Below, in pieces: positions 35,323 to 44,064 of a stretch of 64,000 nt of DNA. The notes under the pieces are model-generated. The model saw only the letters and a program-made list of their open reading frames with translations, was not told the origin of the DNA and ran no database searches. The translations under genes and the position numbers were made by a program. Numbering within the stretch: position 1 is the stretch's first letter; each line of letters begins with the position of its first letter. Origin of the DNA: Ndongobacter massiliensis (lineage in GTDB: Bacteria; Bacillota; Clostridia; Tissierellales; Peptoniphilaceae); contig NZ_LT635480.1 in assembly GCF_900120375.1 (NCBI RefSeq), positions 930,001 through 994,000 of the forward strand, given 5' to 3'.

Positions 35323-36063
35323 ATGGGAAAAGATGTCATAATTGCTTGTGATTTTCCAAGCGCACAGGAATGTCTCGATTTCTTAGGACAGTTTCATGAG
35401 GAAAAACCTTTTGTAAAAATCGGCATGGAACTATTTTACAGCGCCGGCCCCTCCATCGTCCGCAACCTAAAAAGTCGCGGCCACAAAATTTTCTTAGACC
35501 TCAAAATGCATGATATTCCGAATACAGTAGCCTCCGCCGTACGCGTACTGCGCGATTTGGACGTGGATCTTTTGAATGTACACGCCGCCGGATCCATCGC
35601 CATGATGCGTGCGGCAGCAGAGTCTTGCGGCAGCGGCGGAAAAAAGCCGCTGCTCATTGCCGTAACCCAATTGACTTCAACCAACGAACAGACGCTACAT
35701 AAGGAACTTCTGATCGACCGCCCGCTTTCCGAAGTCGTTGCACACTATGCCGCCTGTGCCAAACACGCCGGCTTGAACGGCGTTGTTTGTTCGCCCTTGG
35801 AATCGTCTCCGGTACATGAACAATGCGGCGCTGATTTTCTGACGGTAACACCCGGCGTGCGATTCCCGGAAGATACCGCCGGCGACCAAAAGCGCATTAC
35901 CACACCGAAGCACGCACGCGAATTGGGCAGCGATTACATCGTGATGGGCCGTCCGATCACGCGTGCCGCTGACCCCGTTGCTGTCTACCACCGGGCTATG
36001 AACGATTTTGTGGGTTGCAATACATCCGCGTTGGAACATAAAAATATATCGGGAAAGGAATGA
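35323..36063 (+). CDS. pyrF: orotidine 5'-phosphate decarboxylase
   Basis: A 246-residue class I OMP decarboxylase making UMP. Catalytic block DLKMHDIPNT (Asp-Lys-x-x-Asp pattern), IIACDFPSAQE at the N-terminus and TPGVRFPEDTAGDQKR near the C-terminal phosphate site are diagnostic. I choose ATG 35323 (GAGAGGAGAAATG upstream); ATG 35320 is one codon earlier and cannot be excluded. A gap of about 80 bases separates it from pyrD; the gene ends in an ATGA overlap with pyrE. Confidence 0.95.
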   Translation: MGKDVIIACDFPSAQECLDFLGQFHEEKPFVKIGMELFYSAGPSIVRNLKSRGHKIFLDLKMHDIPNTVASAVRVLRDLDVDLLNVHAAGSIAMMRAAAESCGSGGKKPLLIAVTQLTSTNEQTLHKELLIDRPLSEVVAHYAACAKHAGLNGVVCSPLESSPVHEQCGADFLTVTPGVRFPEDTAGDQKRITTPKHARELGSDYIVMGRPITRAADPVAVYHRAMNDFVGCNTSALEHKNISGKE

Positions 36064-36749
36064 TCATGGCCATCGATCAAAAACAAACTATTGCCAAGGA
36101 TTTACTGCGTATTCAAGCAGTCTTTTTGCGCCCGGAAGAACCCTTTATTTGGGCAAGCGGCATCAAAAGCCCCATCTACTGCGATAACCGTCTGACGCTC
36201 AGCGCTCCCGAAGTGCGCACCCGGATTGAAGATGGACTTGCGGATTTAGTGCGTGCCCATTTCCCCGACTGCGAAGTGCTGATGGGTACAAGCACTGCGG
36301 GCATCGCCCATGCCGCTATGGTCGCCGAACGTTTGGCGCTTCCCATGGGCTATGTACGCGGCGGCGCCAAGGACCATGGTAGAAAAAATCAAATTGAGGG
36401 GCGATTGGTCCCCGGACAAAAAGTCGTCGTCGTCGAGGATCTCCTTTCGACCGGTGGCAGTGTTTTGAAAGTTGTCTCCATTCTGCGAAGTGCCGGCGCG
36501 GAAGTGTTGGGCATCGTCTCGATTTTTACGTATCAAATGGAAAAAAGCCGTCGACGTTTAGCCGAAGCGGAAGTCGTCAACTACAGCTTGACCGATTTCG
36601 ATACGGTCGTCAGCGTGGCTGCGGAAGAAGCGTATATTCGCCCCGAGGATGTTACGCGTTTGCGGCGTTTTCGCGATCATCCTGCTGATGAAAGCTGGAT
36701 TCAAAAAGCACCGGAAAATAAGTCCGGCGCGGAAAACTGCGAAAAATAA
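36060..36749 (+). CDS. pyrE: orotate phosphoribosyltransferase
   Basis: A 229-residue type I phosphoribosyltransferase making OMP from orotate and PRPP. The PRPP loop is [17 protein letters not shown]; the N-terminal [20 protein letters not shown] and [25 protein letters not shown] are family blocks. The Cys-containing C-terminal tail past 215 ([13 protein letters not shown]) is non-conserved. The start at 36060 overlaps the pyrF stop as ATGA; ATG 36066 is a second choice with AAGGA closer to ideal distance. Confidence 0.95.
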   Translation: MIMAIDQKQTIAKDLLRIQAVFLRPEEPFIWASGIKSPIYCDNRLTLSAPEVRTRIEDGLADLVRAHFPDCEVLMGTSTAGIAHAAMVAERLALPMGYVRGGAKDHGRKNQIEGRLVPGQKVVVVEDLLSTGGSVLKVVSILRSAGAEVLGIVSIFTYQMEKSRRRLAEAEVVNYSLTDFDTVVSVAAEEAYIRPEDVTRLRRFRDHPADESWIQKAPENKSGAENCEK

Positions 36750-36766
36750 AAAAGCGAGGAGAAAGT

Positions 36767-37684
36767 ATGAAAGATTTAATCGATATTCAGGATTTATCGA
36801 CTGCAGAAATTGATGAGCTGCTCGCCGTGGCCGACGATATTCTCATCCACCCGGAAAAATATGCGCAGACTTGCCGCGGAAAGAAAATCGCTACACTTTT
36901 TTACGAACCGTCGACGCGTACCCGTCTCAGCTTTGAAGCGGCAATGCTCGATCTCGGCGGCAGCGTTCTCGGCTTTTCAGACGCCTCCGCATCATCCGTC
37001 GCCAAGGGGGAAAGCGTGGCCGACACGGCGCGCACGGTTTCCTGCTTTGCCGACATCATCGCCATGCGCCACCCGAAGGAAGGAGCGCCTTTTGTCGCAG
37101 CGCAGGCCGCGTCGATCCCGGTCATCAACGCCGGCGACGGCGGACACAACCACCCGACGCAGACACTGACCGACTTGTTGACAATCCATCAGGAGAAAAA
37201 TCACTTGGATCAATTGGTTGTCGGTTGCTGCGGCGACCTCAAATTCGGGCGTACGGTGCATTCCCTGATTGCTGCAATGAGCCGCTATGAAGGTGTGCGC
37301 TTTGTGCTGATTTCCCCGGAAGAACTCCGTATTCCCGAACCGGTGCGCACAGAAATCCTTGATAAAAAGCATATCCCATATGAAGAAGTTGCGAATTTGT
37401 CGGAAAGCTTACCGCAACTGGACATTCTATACATGACACGTGTGCAGCGCGAGCGCTTCTTCAATGAAGCGGATTACCTGCGTCTGCGCGATACCTATAT
37501 TCTTACGCCGCAAAAAATGGCACTGGGCAAAGAAGACCTGACCGTATTACATCCGCTGCCGCGTGTGAACGAAATTTCCACCGCCGTCGACAGCGACCCG
37601 CGTGCCGCGTATTTCCGCCAGGTTCGCTATGGCAAGTTCATCCGCATGGCACTCATTCTCAAACTTTTGGAGGTGAATTTATGA
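36767..37684 (+). CDS. pyrB: aspartate carbamoyltransferase catalytic chain
   Basis: A 305-residue ATCase catalytic subunit. Carbamoyl-phosphate site [13 protein letters not shown], aspartate site HPLPRVNEI, and the [17 protein letters not shown] loop are all present. It forms carbamoyl-aspartate. With pyrI downstream it should form the class B type dodecamer that is feedback-inhibited by CTP. GCGAGGAGAAAGT precedes the start. It overlaps pyrI by 4 bases (ATGA). Confidence 0.96.
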   Translation: MKDLIDIQDLSTAEIDELLAVADDILIHPEKYAQTCRGKKIATLFYEPSTRTRLSFEAAMLDLGGSVLGFSDASASSVAKGESVADTARTVSCFADIIAMRHPKEGAPFVAAQAASIPVINAGDGGHNHPTQTLTDLLTIHQEKNHLDQLVVGCCGDLKFGRTVHSLIAAMSRYEGVRFVLISPEELRIPEPVRTEILDKKHIPYEEVANLSESLPQLDILYMTRVQRERFFNEADYLRLRDTYILTPQKMALGKEDLTVLHPLPRVNEISTAVDSDPRAAYFRQVRYGKFIRMALILKLLEVNL

Positions 37685-38100
37685 TTATCGGCTCAATTCG
37701 GGAAGGCATTGTCATCGACCACATTCCCGCCGGAAAAGGGATGCAACTCTATCACTATCTGGGCTTGGATAACCTGAACTGCCAGATTGCCTTAATTGAA
37801 AATGCGGTCAGCCAGAAAAAGGGGCGCAAGGACATTCTGAAAATCAATGAGCGTATTGATCTGAATTATGAAATTCTCGGATTCTTTGACCCGCACATCA
37901 CGGTCAACATCATCCATGAAGGCGATCTGGTCAAAAAAATACATCCTGAACTGCCGGAACGTATCACCGGGGTGCTGCATTGCAAAAATCCGCGCTGCAT
38001 TACTTCCATTGAACAGGAGCTCCCGCAAGTGTTTAAATTGACCGACCGCGAAAACGGCACCTACCGCTGTATCTACTGTGAAACAAAGGCGGAAGGTTGA
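37681..38100 (+). CDS. pyrI: aspartate carbamoyltransferase regulatory chain
   Basis: A 139-residue regulatory subunit. The N-terminal nucleotide-binding domain carries [23 protein letters not shown]; the C-terminal zinc domain has four Cys in CKNPRCITS (about 101-106) and CIYCE (about 132-135). Its presence means allosteric control of ATCase by CTP/ATP, while Bacillus lacks PyrI. TTTTGGAGGTGAATTT precedes the start. It is the last gene of the pyr operon, followed by a terminator. Confidence 0.95.
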   Translation: MIIGSIREGIVIDHIPAGKGMQLYHYLGLDNLNCQIALIENAVSQKKGRKDILKINERIDLNYEILGFFDPHITVNIIHEGDLVKKIHPELPERITGVLHCKNPRCITSIEQELPQVFKLTDRENGTYRCIYCETKAEG

Positions 38101-38170
38101 ACGCGCGCTCAATAAAAATGGGAATTTTCAAATCACATAATCGATAAATCCCTGTCTATATCATAAGAAA

Positions 38171-38213
38171 ATAGCCGCATCATTTTCCCTTTTCGGGTTC
38201 GCGATGCGGCTAT
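38171..38213. terminator. bidirectional terminator after pyrI
   Basis: ATAGCCGCATC (38171-38181) pairs perfectly with GATGCGGCTAT (38203-38213), with a 21-base loop and A/T runs outside the stem. It lies between the convergent pyr operon and the minus-strand zinc-ribbon gene. Confidence 0.8.
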
Positions 38214-38226
38214 GATTTTCTTTCGC

Positions 38227-39756
38227 TCAATTTTTTCGATCCATTTCCTCCAATCTTTTTTTGTTTTCTATAACCTCGTCCAATACATCTTTATCGATCG
38301 CTTTTTTCAGCTTCTCATCTTTTTTCAAATTCAACTTGTTACCCTTCAGATCGCTGCTGTTTTCACCTACAATTTCCTGCGACCGGAGCCCGTATTTGCT
38401 CGTAATAAAATCATCTTCCTGTATGAGGTTTAAAATTTCATGTTTTGTGTCTACCTCATAGTAATGTCTTTCATTGGAATTCCGATACCGCAGATACATC
38501 GTGTAATAGAATACAAAACCGGAAAGCAAAAGCAGCCAGAAAAAGCCCCGGGCATCTTGAAATTTTGTATCGTCAAAGGTCTCCATGGACGCAATGAAGT
38601 TGAGTAGAAATGCGACCAAACCGCCGAAAATTTCAACGAAAATCGAACAGAGAAAGAGCTTGTGGAAGTTGATGGGGACACTGCCCATCGTTTCTTCCGT
38701 TCGGGCATTGACCGCCACATAGTGCAGTAAATGCTTATCTCCCTTGGCCTGCATATAGCTATACAACCAGACCGGTAAATAGGCCGATTTCCACGAATCT
38801 CCCTTCACTTCATATTCTTCTTCGTCCCATCGAACACCACGATCATATTCGCGAATGGTTTCCTTGGCGGCAAGCCTTGCCACATCCGAGCTTTGTGCCT
38901 CAACGACTTCTTTCAATGTGTCAATATTGGTATTTCTCTTTTCAGATGTGTAGCCTTTCAAATAGTTCGCATTGAAGTTGACGCAATTTTCCGTGTCGAA
39001 AGGCATGATGGAATTGATGATATTCGTCGTCTTTTCTTTCGAAGAGTAATCGAGTTTGTCACTGCTGGATTCGATCGAAAGGTCGTCAATCAATATATCG
39101 AATTCTCTTCCCACATGGTAAACATCGGCATCGTATTCATAATGCTCTTTATCGCCCTCTTTTACTTTTCGACATGCCGTTTCCACTTCCCCTTCCCCCG
39201 AAAGCTTCATATGTCCATTCACATCGACAATCATATAAGGAATATAAACGCCGCAAATATTTTCCGTCGTAAATTCCCTTGTAAATACGGGATGGGCAAA
39301 AAACTTTCGGTCATTGACGAACTTGGAGATTTTTTCCTCGGCAGCCTCTTTCGAAACTTTAAAAGGAAGAATGACATCCGGAACGGCGCCGTTTGCAATC
39401 TGATTGTTCACAGACAGCGTGTTTCGACACCAATGGCATCTTGCCTGTGTGGAAGTCTTCGTGTCGATTACAACTTCCGCACCGCAGCTTTGACACTTTA
39501 AAGTAATCAAATCCTCGCTATTGTCTTCAATATCCTTCGCACCGCTTCTTATCGTCGTTCCCTGCAAAGTGCTTATATCTTCATCCTCCGGCGCAAGGTC
39601 CAATTCAAATTCATGGCGACAAAAATTACACCGGAGTTTTCCCGTCTTCGTATTTGTCTGTATATCCGTCGACCCGCATTTTGGACATTTTACCTGTCCG
39701 TCTTTAAGACCGGTCTCCGTGTTTATAATTTTTCGATCCTGCTTGTCATCCGGCAT
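38227..39756 (-). CDS. double zinc-ribbon membrane protein (YdjG-like)
   Basis: A 509-residue protein. Two N-terminal TFIIB-type zinc ribbons are visible: Cys 24/27/43/46 and Cys 88/91/107/110. A large middle domain (about 120-350) without recognised motifs follows, then two membrane helices (about 365-392 and 405-425, WLLLLSGFVFYYTMYLRYR) and a charged helical C-terminus (KLNLKKDEKLKKAIDKDV). This layout recalls B. subtilis YdjG, a membrane protein next to the SPFH protein YdjI and PspA. The neighbour here is also an SPFH protein 9 bases upstream, so they are one operon. Role in envelope stress is by analogy. Confidence 0.75.
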   Translation of the reverse strand: MPDDKQDRKIINTETGLKDGQVKCPKCGSTDIQTNTKTGKLRCNFCRHEFELDLAPEDEDISTLQGTTIRSGAKDIEDNSEDLITLKCQSCGAEVVIDTKTSTQARCHWCRNTLSVNNQIANGAVPDVILPFKVSKEAAEEKISKFVNDRKFFAHPVFTREFTTENICGVYIPYMIVDVNGHMKLSGEGEVETACRKVKEGDKEHYEYDADVYHVGREFDILIDDLSIESSSDKLDYSSKEKTTNIINSIMPFDTENCVNFNANYLKGYTSEKRNTNIDTLKEVVEAQSSDVARLAAKETIREYDRGVRWDEEEYEVKGDSWKSAYLPVWLYSYMQAKGDKHLLHYVAVNARTEETMGSVPINFHKLFLCSIFVEIFGGLVAFLLNFIASMETFDDTKFQDARGFFWLLLLSGFVFYYTMYLRYRNSNERHYYEVDTKHEILNLIQEDDFITSKYGLRSQEIVGENSSDLKGNKLNLKKDEKLKKAIDKDVLDEVIENKKRLEEMDRKN

Positions 39757-39765
39757 AGTCCACCT

Positions 39766-41013
39766 CTATAACCCTAACAAATCAAATTTAATTTTTTTAA
39801 ATTCCTCTTCACTGATGACGCCGGCATCAAAAAGTTTTTTCATCTGAATCAACTTCTCCGTAGGATCTTCCGCGCCTTGGTTTTGATTCGGCGTTTGGCT
39901 TTGTTGACCCGAATTGCTCCCCGGTTGTTGATTTTGATTTCCTTGTACGGCACCAAAATTCGGTTGATACGAACTCGCAGTTTCCGGTTGCTGCACCCCA
40001 CTCATCATATTCCCGGCGGCATTCATTCCCATGCCCATAAAGGCCATATTTGCTCCGCCGCCATTTTCTCCGGCAGATTGCATGCCTCTTGCTGCAGCTT
40101 GTTGGAAAAAGGCATTGCCGCGCGATCCGGAAAGTGCGTCCGCTTTCTTAACATCGGACATCAGCACCTTCGTGTCTTCATCGTATTCAATCGCAAGGAT
40201 GGCGGTTTTTGCAATTTCAAGTCCTCTTGAAGTCTTCCATTGATAGCCTTCTTCCACGGCAAGAGAAAGAGATTTTGCAAATCCAATCTGATCGCCTTGA
40301 ATCCGACTCATGCGATTGCCGCGCGAAGGATCGTTTGTATAATTGGAAAATGCAGCCGAAAGGCTTCCCACCACTTCGTTAAATAGCTGTTCCGCTGCCT
40401 CATTATCCATATCGCTCAGATCAAAAGCTTCGGCGCCGGAAATCAAATACTTTACAGGTACAAAGTTTTTAACAAATAAAATCGGATCCACAATTTTAAG
40501 AGTGTATGTCCCCCTCGTTACAGCACCTACCTGCGTGCCGAAAAAAGCATCATCCCAATAAATCTCCGACTGGGTACCGAAACGGTTATTTGGGATTTCT
40601 TTTAAATTTACATAGAAAAGCAATTGATTTGTGGCAGGAATTCCTCCAAATTTAAATTTTTCCCAAGAAGTTTTGACAATGGAGTCGATGATGCCGTCTC
40701 CTGCAAAAATCGACTTCGAATTCGGATCATTGGAGTTATATTCATAGCCTCCAACTTCCGTTATGATATTTGTAATGGCACCATCTTGAATCGTAATCAG
40801 GGCAGTCCCCTCCGGAACAATCACCTTGGTGCCATTTGTTATCACATTTTCGTTCCCTTTATAGTTCGCCCCCCGGTTATTGTTTACACCCATCGGAAAG
40901 CCCGGGAAAATTGCCGCCGTTGCAGATACGCCCGGCATCGGACCGTAAAAATCTTTCCATTGATCTGCAAATGTTCCACCGATTGCGCCTCGAAATGCTT
41001 GAAGAAATCCCAT
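39766..41013 (-). CDS. SPFH-domain protein with C-terminal SHOCT domain (YdjI-like)
   Basis: A 415-residue soluble protein. The N-terminal two thirds match the YdjI/'virion core protein' SPFH family: VPEGTALITIQDGAITNIITEVGGYEYNS, DGIIDSIVKTSWEKFKFGGIPATNQLLFYVNLKEIPNNRFGT and the YTLKIVDPILFVKNFVP block. A Gln/Asn/Gly-rich linker (about 320-380) leads to a SHOCT domain, EKLIQMKKLFDAGVISEEEFKKIKFDLL, at the end. B. subtilis YdjI lies with PspA and YdjG in a membrane-stress operon; here PspA is not in the window. The start has GAGGTGAATT upstream. Confidence 0.88.
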   Translation of the reverse strand: MGFLQAFRGAIGGTFADQWKDFYGPMPGVSATAAIFPGFPMGVNNNRGANYKGNENVITNGTKVIVPEGTALITIQDGAITNIITEVGGYEYNSNDPNSKSIFAGDGIIDSIVKTSWEKFKFGGIPATNQLLFYVNLKEIPNNRFGTQSEIYWDDAFFGTQVGAVTRGTYTLKIVDPILFVKNFVPVKYLISGAEAFDLSDMDNEAAEQLFNEVVGSLSAAFSNYTNDPSRGNRMSRIQGDQIGFAKSLSLAVEEGYQWKTSRGLEIAKTAILAIEYDEDTKVLMSDVKKADALSGSRGNAFFQQAAARGMQSAGENGGGANMAFMGMGMNAAGNMMSGVQQPETASSYQPNFGAVQGNQNQQPGSNSGQQSQTPNQNQGAEDPTEKLIQMKKLFDAGVISEEEFKKIKFDLLGL

Positions 41014-41100
41014 AATTCACCTCCATTTTTTTCATATGCGTCCCATAAATTTTTTCGTGATCCATCCCAATAAATGAATGTTCTCCCATTTCAGCAGATT

Positions 41101-41127
41101 ATGACCACCGGTACTGCCGGTGATCAT
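41101..41127. repeat. inverted repeat upstream of the SPFH gene
   Basis: ATGACCACCGG and CCGGTGATCAT form an imperfect 11-bp inverted repeat around TACTG. No T-run follows, so it is not a clear terminator for the lipoprotein gene; a regulatory site or RNA stem is possible. Confidence 0.4.
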
Positions 41128-41166
41128 ATCTGCATTCCATGACCTGTAGAAAATGTACTCTCGTTC

Positions 41167-41832
41167 TTATTTTTTCAGCGGCGGCAAGTCAAGATCATCG
41201 ACGCTAACCATTGCCAATCCCTCAATGGGAATTTCGAATGTATATTCATCCGTATCTACTATGCCGGAGAAATACACCCTGAGCGGCGTTTTCAGGTCTT
41301 TGAGTTTATAGCAGAGGAAGAAGGTGCCGGTCTCACCGGGAGCAACGCTTTCAAATTCATAGTCTGTCAGTGAGTCGTAGCTGTCTTCCGAAAGGAAAAT
41401 CGTTCCCGGTTCATCCACCTCTTCATTCCCTTGCCAAAACTCATAGTAAATCAGAAAAAGGCTGGACTGTTCCTCATCTGAATTATTGGTGAATTTCCAG
41501 GTCGTAACAATATCGGTATCTCCGTCATAATCGACCATGAGCTTGCTGTCTGCCAGTTCAAAAACATGTTTGCCAATCTTAAATATATTGTTGTCCGTTG
41601 TTGCTTTTTCACTGCTTGGTGCGTCTTTTTTTTCACTGCTGCTCGCTTTTTCACTGCTCCCGGATTCTTTACTGTCAGCGGCTTCTGCCGATTCGGAAGC
41701 CGGCGGTGGAGCTTCTTTCCCACCTTTGTCATCTCCATCGTTTTTTCCGCAACCCGAAAGAAGGGGAAGGGAAAGGGCGAGAAGAAGTGCCAATGCGATT
41801 GTCATGTTGCGAAGCTTTCCTTGTTTTTTCAT
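41167..41832 (-). CDS. lipoprotein with DUF5067-like domain
   Basis: A 221-residue lipoprotein. The signal peptide ends in the lipobox LLSGC with Cys 28. A Ser/Glu/Lys-rich linker follows (about 35-80, with repeated SSEK units), then a beta domain (about 85-215) with MVDYDGDTDIVTTWKFTNNSDEEQSSLFLIYYEFWQGNEEV, the pattern of the DUF5067/DUF4352-type immunoglobulin-like domains found on Gram-positive lipoproteins. Function unknown. It lies upstream of the SPFH and zinc-ribbon genes on the same strand, with a 150-base gap. Confidence 0.8.
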   Translation of the reverse strand: MKKQGKLRNMTIALALLLALSLPLLSGCGKNDGDDKGGKEAPPPASESAEAADSKESGSSEKASSSEKKDAPSSEKATTDNNIFKIGKHVFELADSKLMVDYDGDTDIVTTWKFTNNSDEEQSSLFLIYYEFWQGNEEVDEPGTIFLSEDSYDSLTDYEFESVAPGETGTFFLCYKLKDLKTPLRVYFSGIVDTDEYTFEIPIEGLAMVSVDDLDLPPLKK

Positions 41833-41925
41833 ACGATTCCTCCTTAAATAAATACTGTTTTGTAGGTGATTGAATTGCTTTTTAATAAGATCCCTCTACC
41901 GATATCAATAAGTCCCTCTTCCCGT

Positions 41926-42336
41926 TTATAAATTTTTTACCTTGTTGGCCCCGACGATGTATACTGCCGGCAATAACAAACCGGTAATCAGGGATAAAAT
42001 ATCGAGCTGATTTCCGGAAGATAGGGACAGGATCTGGCTGATCACTGCAAATGCGGCGACGATAATACCCAACACCATGCATTTTCCTGCTTTTTCAGGG
42101 CGCTGACACGCGCTTATGCCGGCAATGCCGGCGACAAGTGAGAAGACACCGCTGGCCAAAGTCAATCCGCAAACGCCATACAACAGACCTAAATCTGAAC
42201 CGTCCCCAAGTATGGCATGGATGGTGCCAACGCTTGCAAAAGCTGCGATTGCCGCAATGATTGCGATCACGCCCCCGATAATCATCAAAATACTGCTTAC
42301 TTTCAACATTTGGCTTTCTTTTCTTTTTGTTTCCAT
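41926..42336 (-). CDS. small membrane protein with four helices
   Basis: A 136-residue protein with four hydrophobic segments (about 11-34, 48-70, 82-102 and 111-130) and the Cys-containing loop SACQRPEKAGKC between the second and third. It resembles DUF4064-type membrane proteins in layout, but I cannot assign it. The start has AAGAAGGAGGGGAATT upstream. It precedes the lipoprotein gene (about 90-base gap) and may belong to the same envelope-related transcript. Confidence 0.75.
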   Translation of the reverse strand: METKRKESQMLKVSSILMIIGGVIAIIAAIAAFASVGTIHAILGDGSDLGLLYGVCGLTLASGVFSLVAGIAGISACQRPEKAGKCMVLGIIVAAFAVISQILSLSSGNQLDILSLITGLLLPAVYIVGANKVKNL

Positions 42337-42718
42337 AATTCCCCTCCTTCTTTGTTAAATCCAATGGTTATGAAAATGATGCACAAGCGGTTCCGATTTC
42401 ACATTGACGAAATATGCCATCCGTGATACCTTTTTTTTAACAAACTGGGATGGCGCTCCGTCGGCTACGAACAACCGAGACTTCTGCGAGTAGAACCTTT
42501 TCATGTAACTCGCTTCCGGTAATTGCCTTACGAGCATGCATTCCATCTTCAACCGCCCTTATAACAATAAAGATACGGAGTATTTAAATTTTGAAACCGT
42601 CAAAACACCTCGTATTGATAGGATGTCGCAAAAAATATTTTTATTTTTCTTCATTCCTGATGTTTTGATGGGAAAAGAGATAGGTATTGAGGGAGAGCTT
42701 TTTACACAGGAGGCTATT
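42337..42718. other. divergent intergenic region upstream of the binding-protein gene
   Basis: About 380 bases without a supported gene. It should carry the promoters for the minus-strand membrane gene and the plus-strand binding-protein gene. TTGATA near 42616 followed by an AT-rich run (to about 42646) is a possible plus-strand promoter, with a poor -10. The open frame from 42536 has no binding site and joins the lipoprotein signal peptide by chance. Confidence 0.4.
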
Positions 42719-44053
42719 ATGAAGAAACGGCAATCGTTTTTCTTTTTTTGTATCGTTTCCTTTTTGATTTTTCTTTTCAACGGTTGTTCGAAAGCCGATA
42801 CTTTGGATCCACAACACCCTGTGACTTTGACCATGTGGCATGTATATGGCGAACAAGCCGACTCGCCTATGAACCGTCTGATTGAGGAATTTAACCAAAC
42901 CGTCGGACGCGAAAAGGGAATTCTTATAAATGTCACCTTGATGTCCAATGCGTCTCAAATTGGGGACAAACTCTTAAAAGCACAGAACGATGAACCGGGC
43001 GTTCCCGCGATGCCGGATTTGTTCTTCTGTCACAACAACAATGCCGAAGAACTTGGCGCCGAAACTTTACTTGACTGGAAACAGCAATTCACAGAAGAAG
43101 AACTGAGTCAATATGTCCCAAAGTTTATTGAAGATGGTGTAATTGGTGAAAGATTGTCGGTCTTTCCGGTGTCCAAGTCTACACATGTTTTGTTTCTTGC
43201 CGGTTCACCCTTTGAGCGTTTCTCGGAGGCAATGGGAATTGACTATAACAGTCTTACTACCTGGGAAGGCTTTTTTGACGCTGCTGAAAAGTATTACACT
43301 TGGTCCGGCGGAAAGCCGTTCTGCGCAATCGATTATTTGCTTCGCTGCGTAGAACTCAATGCAATGGAAAATGGCGCGAATAACTTTTATACGAAAGAGG
43401 GCTGGTATGACTTCGGCAACGCCCAAATCAAGGCTTCTTTCATGGAGTTTGCCGATGCTTTGGTGCAAGGTCATATTGTGGTATCCGATCTTTATTCCAA
43501 CACCCAGGTGATGACCGGCGAAGTCATCGCAGGAATCGGTTCGACAGCATCCATACTTTATTACAACGATACCATTACCTATCCGGACGGACAGGCGGAA
43601 CCCATGAATTTGCAAGTGCTTCCTCCCCCGAAAGCTGCCGGAAAAGAGTTATTAGCTACGCAGGCCGGCGTGGGGCTCTGCGCATTAAAAACAACGGAAC
43701 AAAAGGCCGAAGCGGCCACCATTTTCGCAAAGTGGCTGACCGAGAGTGAACGCAACCTGAAATTCTGTGTAGAAACCGGTTATATGCCCGTAAATAAAGA
43801 AGCTTTTGCAAAAATAAAAGAGTATTCTTTTCCCTCCGAAGCATACCGAAATCTCTACCGAACCATCGACGTCATCAACGCAACTGCTACGACCGTTAGA
43901 GAACCACTTTTTGTCGACTACTATACGAAAGTGCATACGCTCTACGAGGCGCTGCGAAAGAAACAGTCTGCAATTCCCGAGAAAACGCAAAGTGATGAAG
44001 ATACGAAAAAAATGGCGGATGAGCTGTGGGAGTTGTTCCGTGCAATACAATAA
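42719..44053 (+). CDS. extracellular solute-binding lipoprotein, family 1 type
   Basis: A 444-residue lipoprotein. The signal peptide MKKRQSFFFFCIVSFLIFLFNGC ends in a lipobox with Cys 23. The mature protein starts with VTLTMWHVYGEQADSPMNRLIEEFNQT, the typical opening of family 1 sugar/oligosaccharide binding proteins, and includes PDLFFCHNNNAEELGAE and the closing AKWLTESERNLKFCVETGYMPVNKEAF. Start ATG 42719 has ACACAGGAGGCTATT upstream. No ABC permease or ATPase is adjacent; instead the next gene is a membrane LuxR regulator 11 bases on, so this protein may feed a signal rather than a transporter. Confidence 0.88.
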   Translation: MKKRQSFFFFCIVSFLIFLFNGCSKADTLDPQHPVTLTMWHVYGEQADSPMNRLIEEFNQTVGREKGILINVTLMSNASQIGDKLLKAQNDEPGVPAMPDLFFCHNNNAEELGAETLLDWKQQFTEEELSQYVPKFIEDGVIGERLSVFPVSKSTHVLFLAGSPFERFSEAMGIDYNSLTTWEGFFDAAEKYYTWSGGKPFCAIDYLLRCVELNAMENGANNFYTKEGWYDFGNAQIKASFMEFADALVQGHIVVSDLYSNTQVMTGEVIAGIGSTASILYYNDTITYPDGQAEPMNLQVLPPPKAAGKELLATQAGVGLCALKTTEQKAEAATIFAKWLTESERNLKFCVETGYMPVNKEAFAKIKEYSFPSEAYRNLYRTIDVINATATTVREPLFVDYYTKVHTLYEALRKKQSAIPEKTQSDEDTKKMADELWELFRAIQ

Positions 44054-44064
44054 GTGAGGCATAT

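Noticed and set aside
41101-41127. Terminator of the lipoprotein gene
   Set aside because: Stem is fair but no T-run follows on the minus strand; listed only as an inverted repeat.
42536-42718. N-terminal extension of the solute-binding protein
   Set aside because: It would bury the lipoprotein signal peptide; ATG 42719 has an AGGAGG site and a proper signal sequence.
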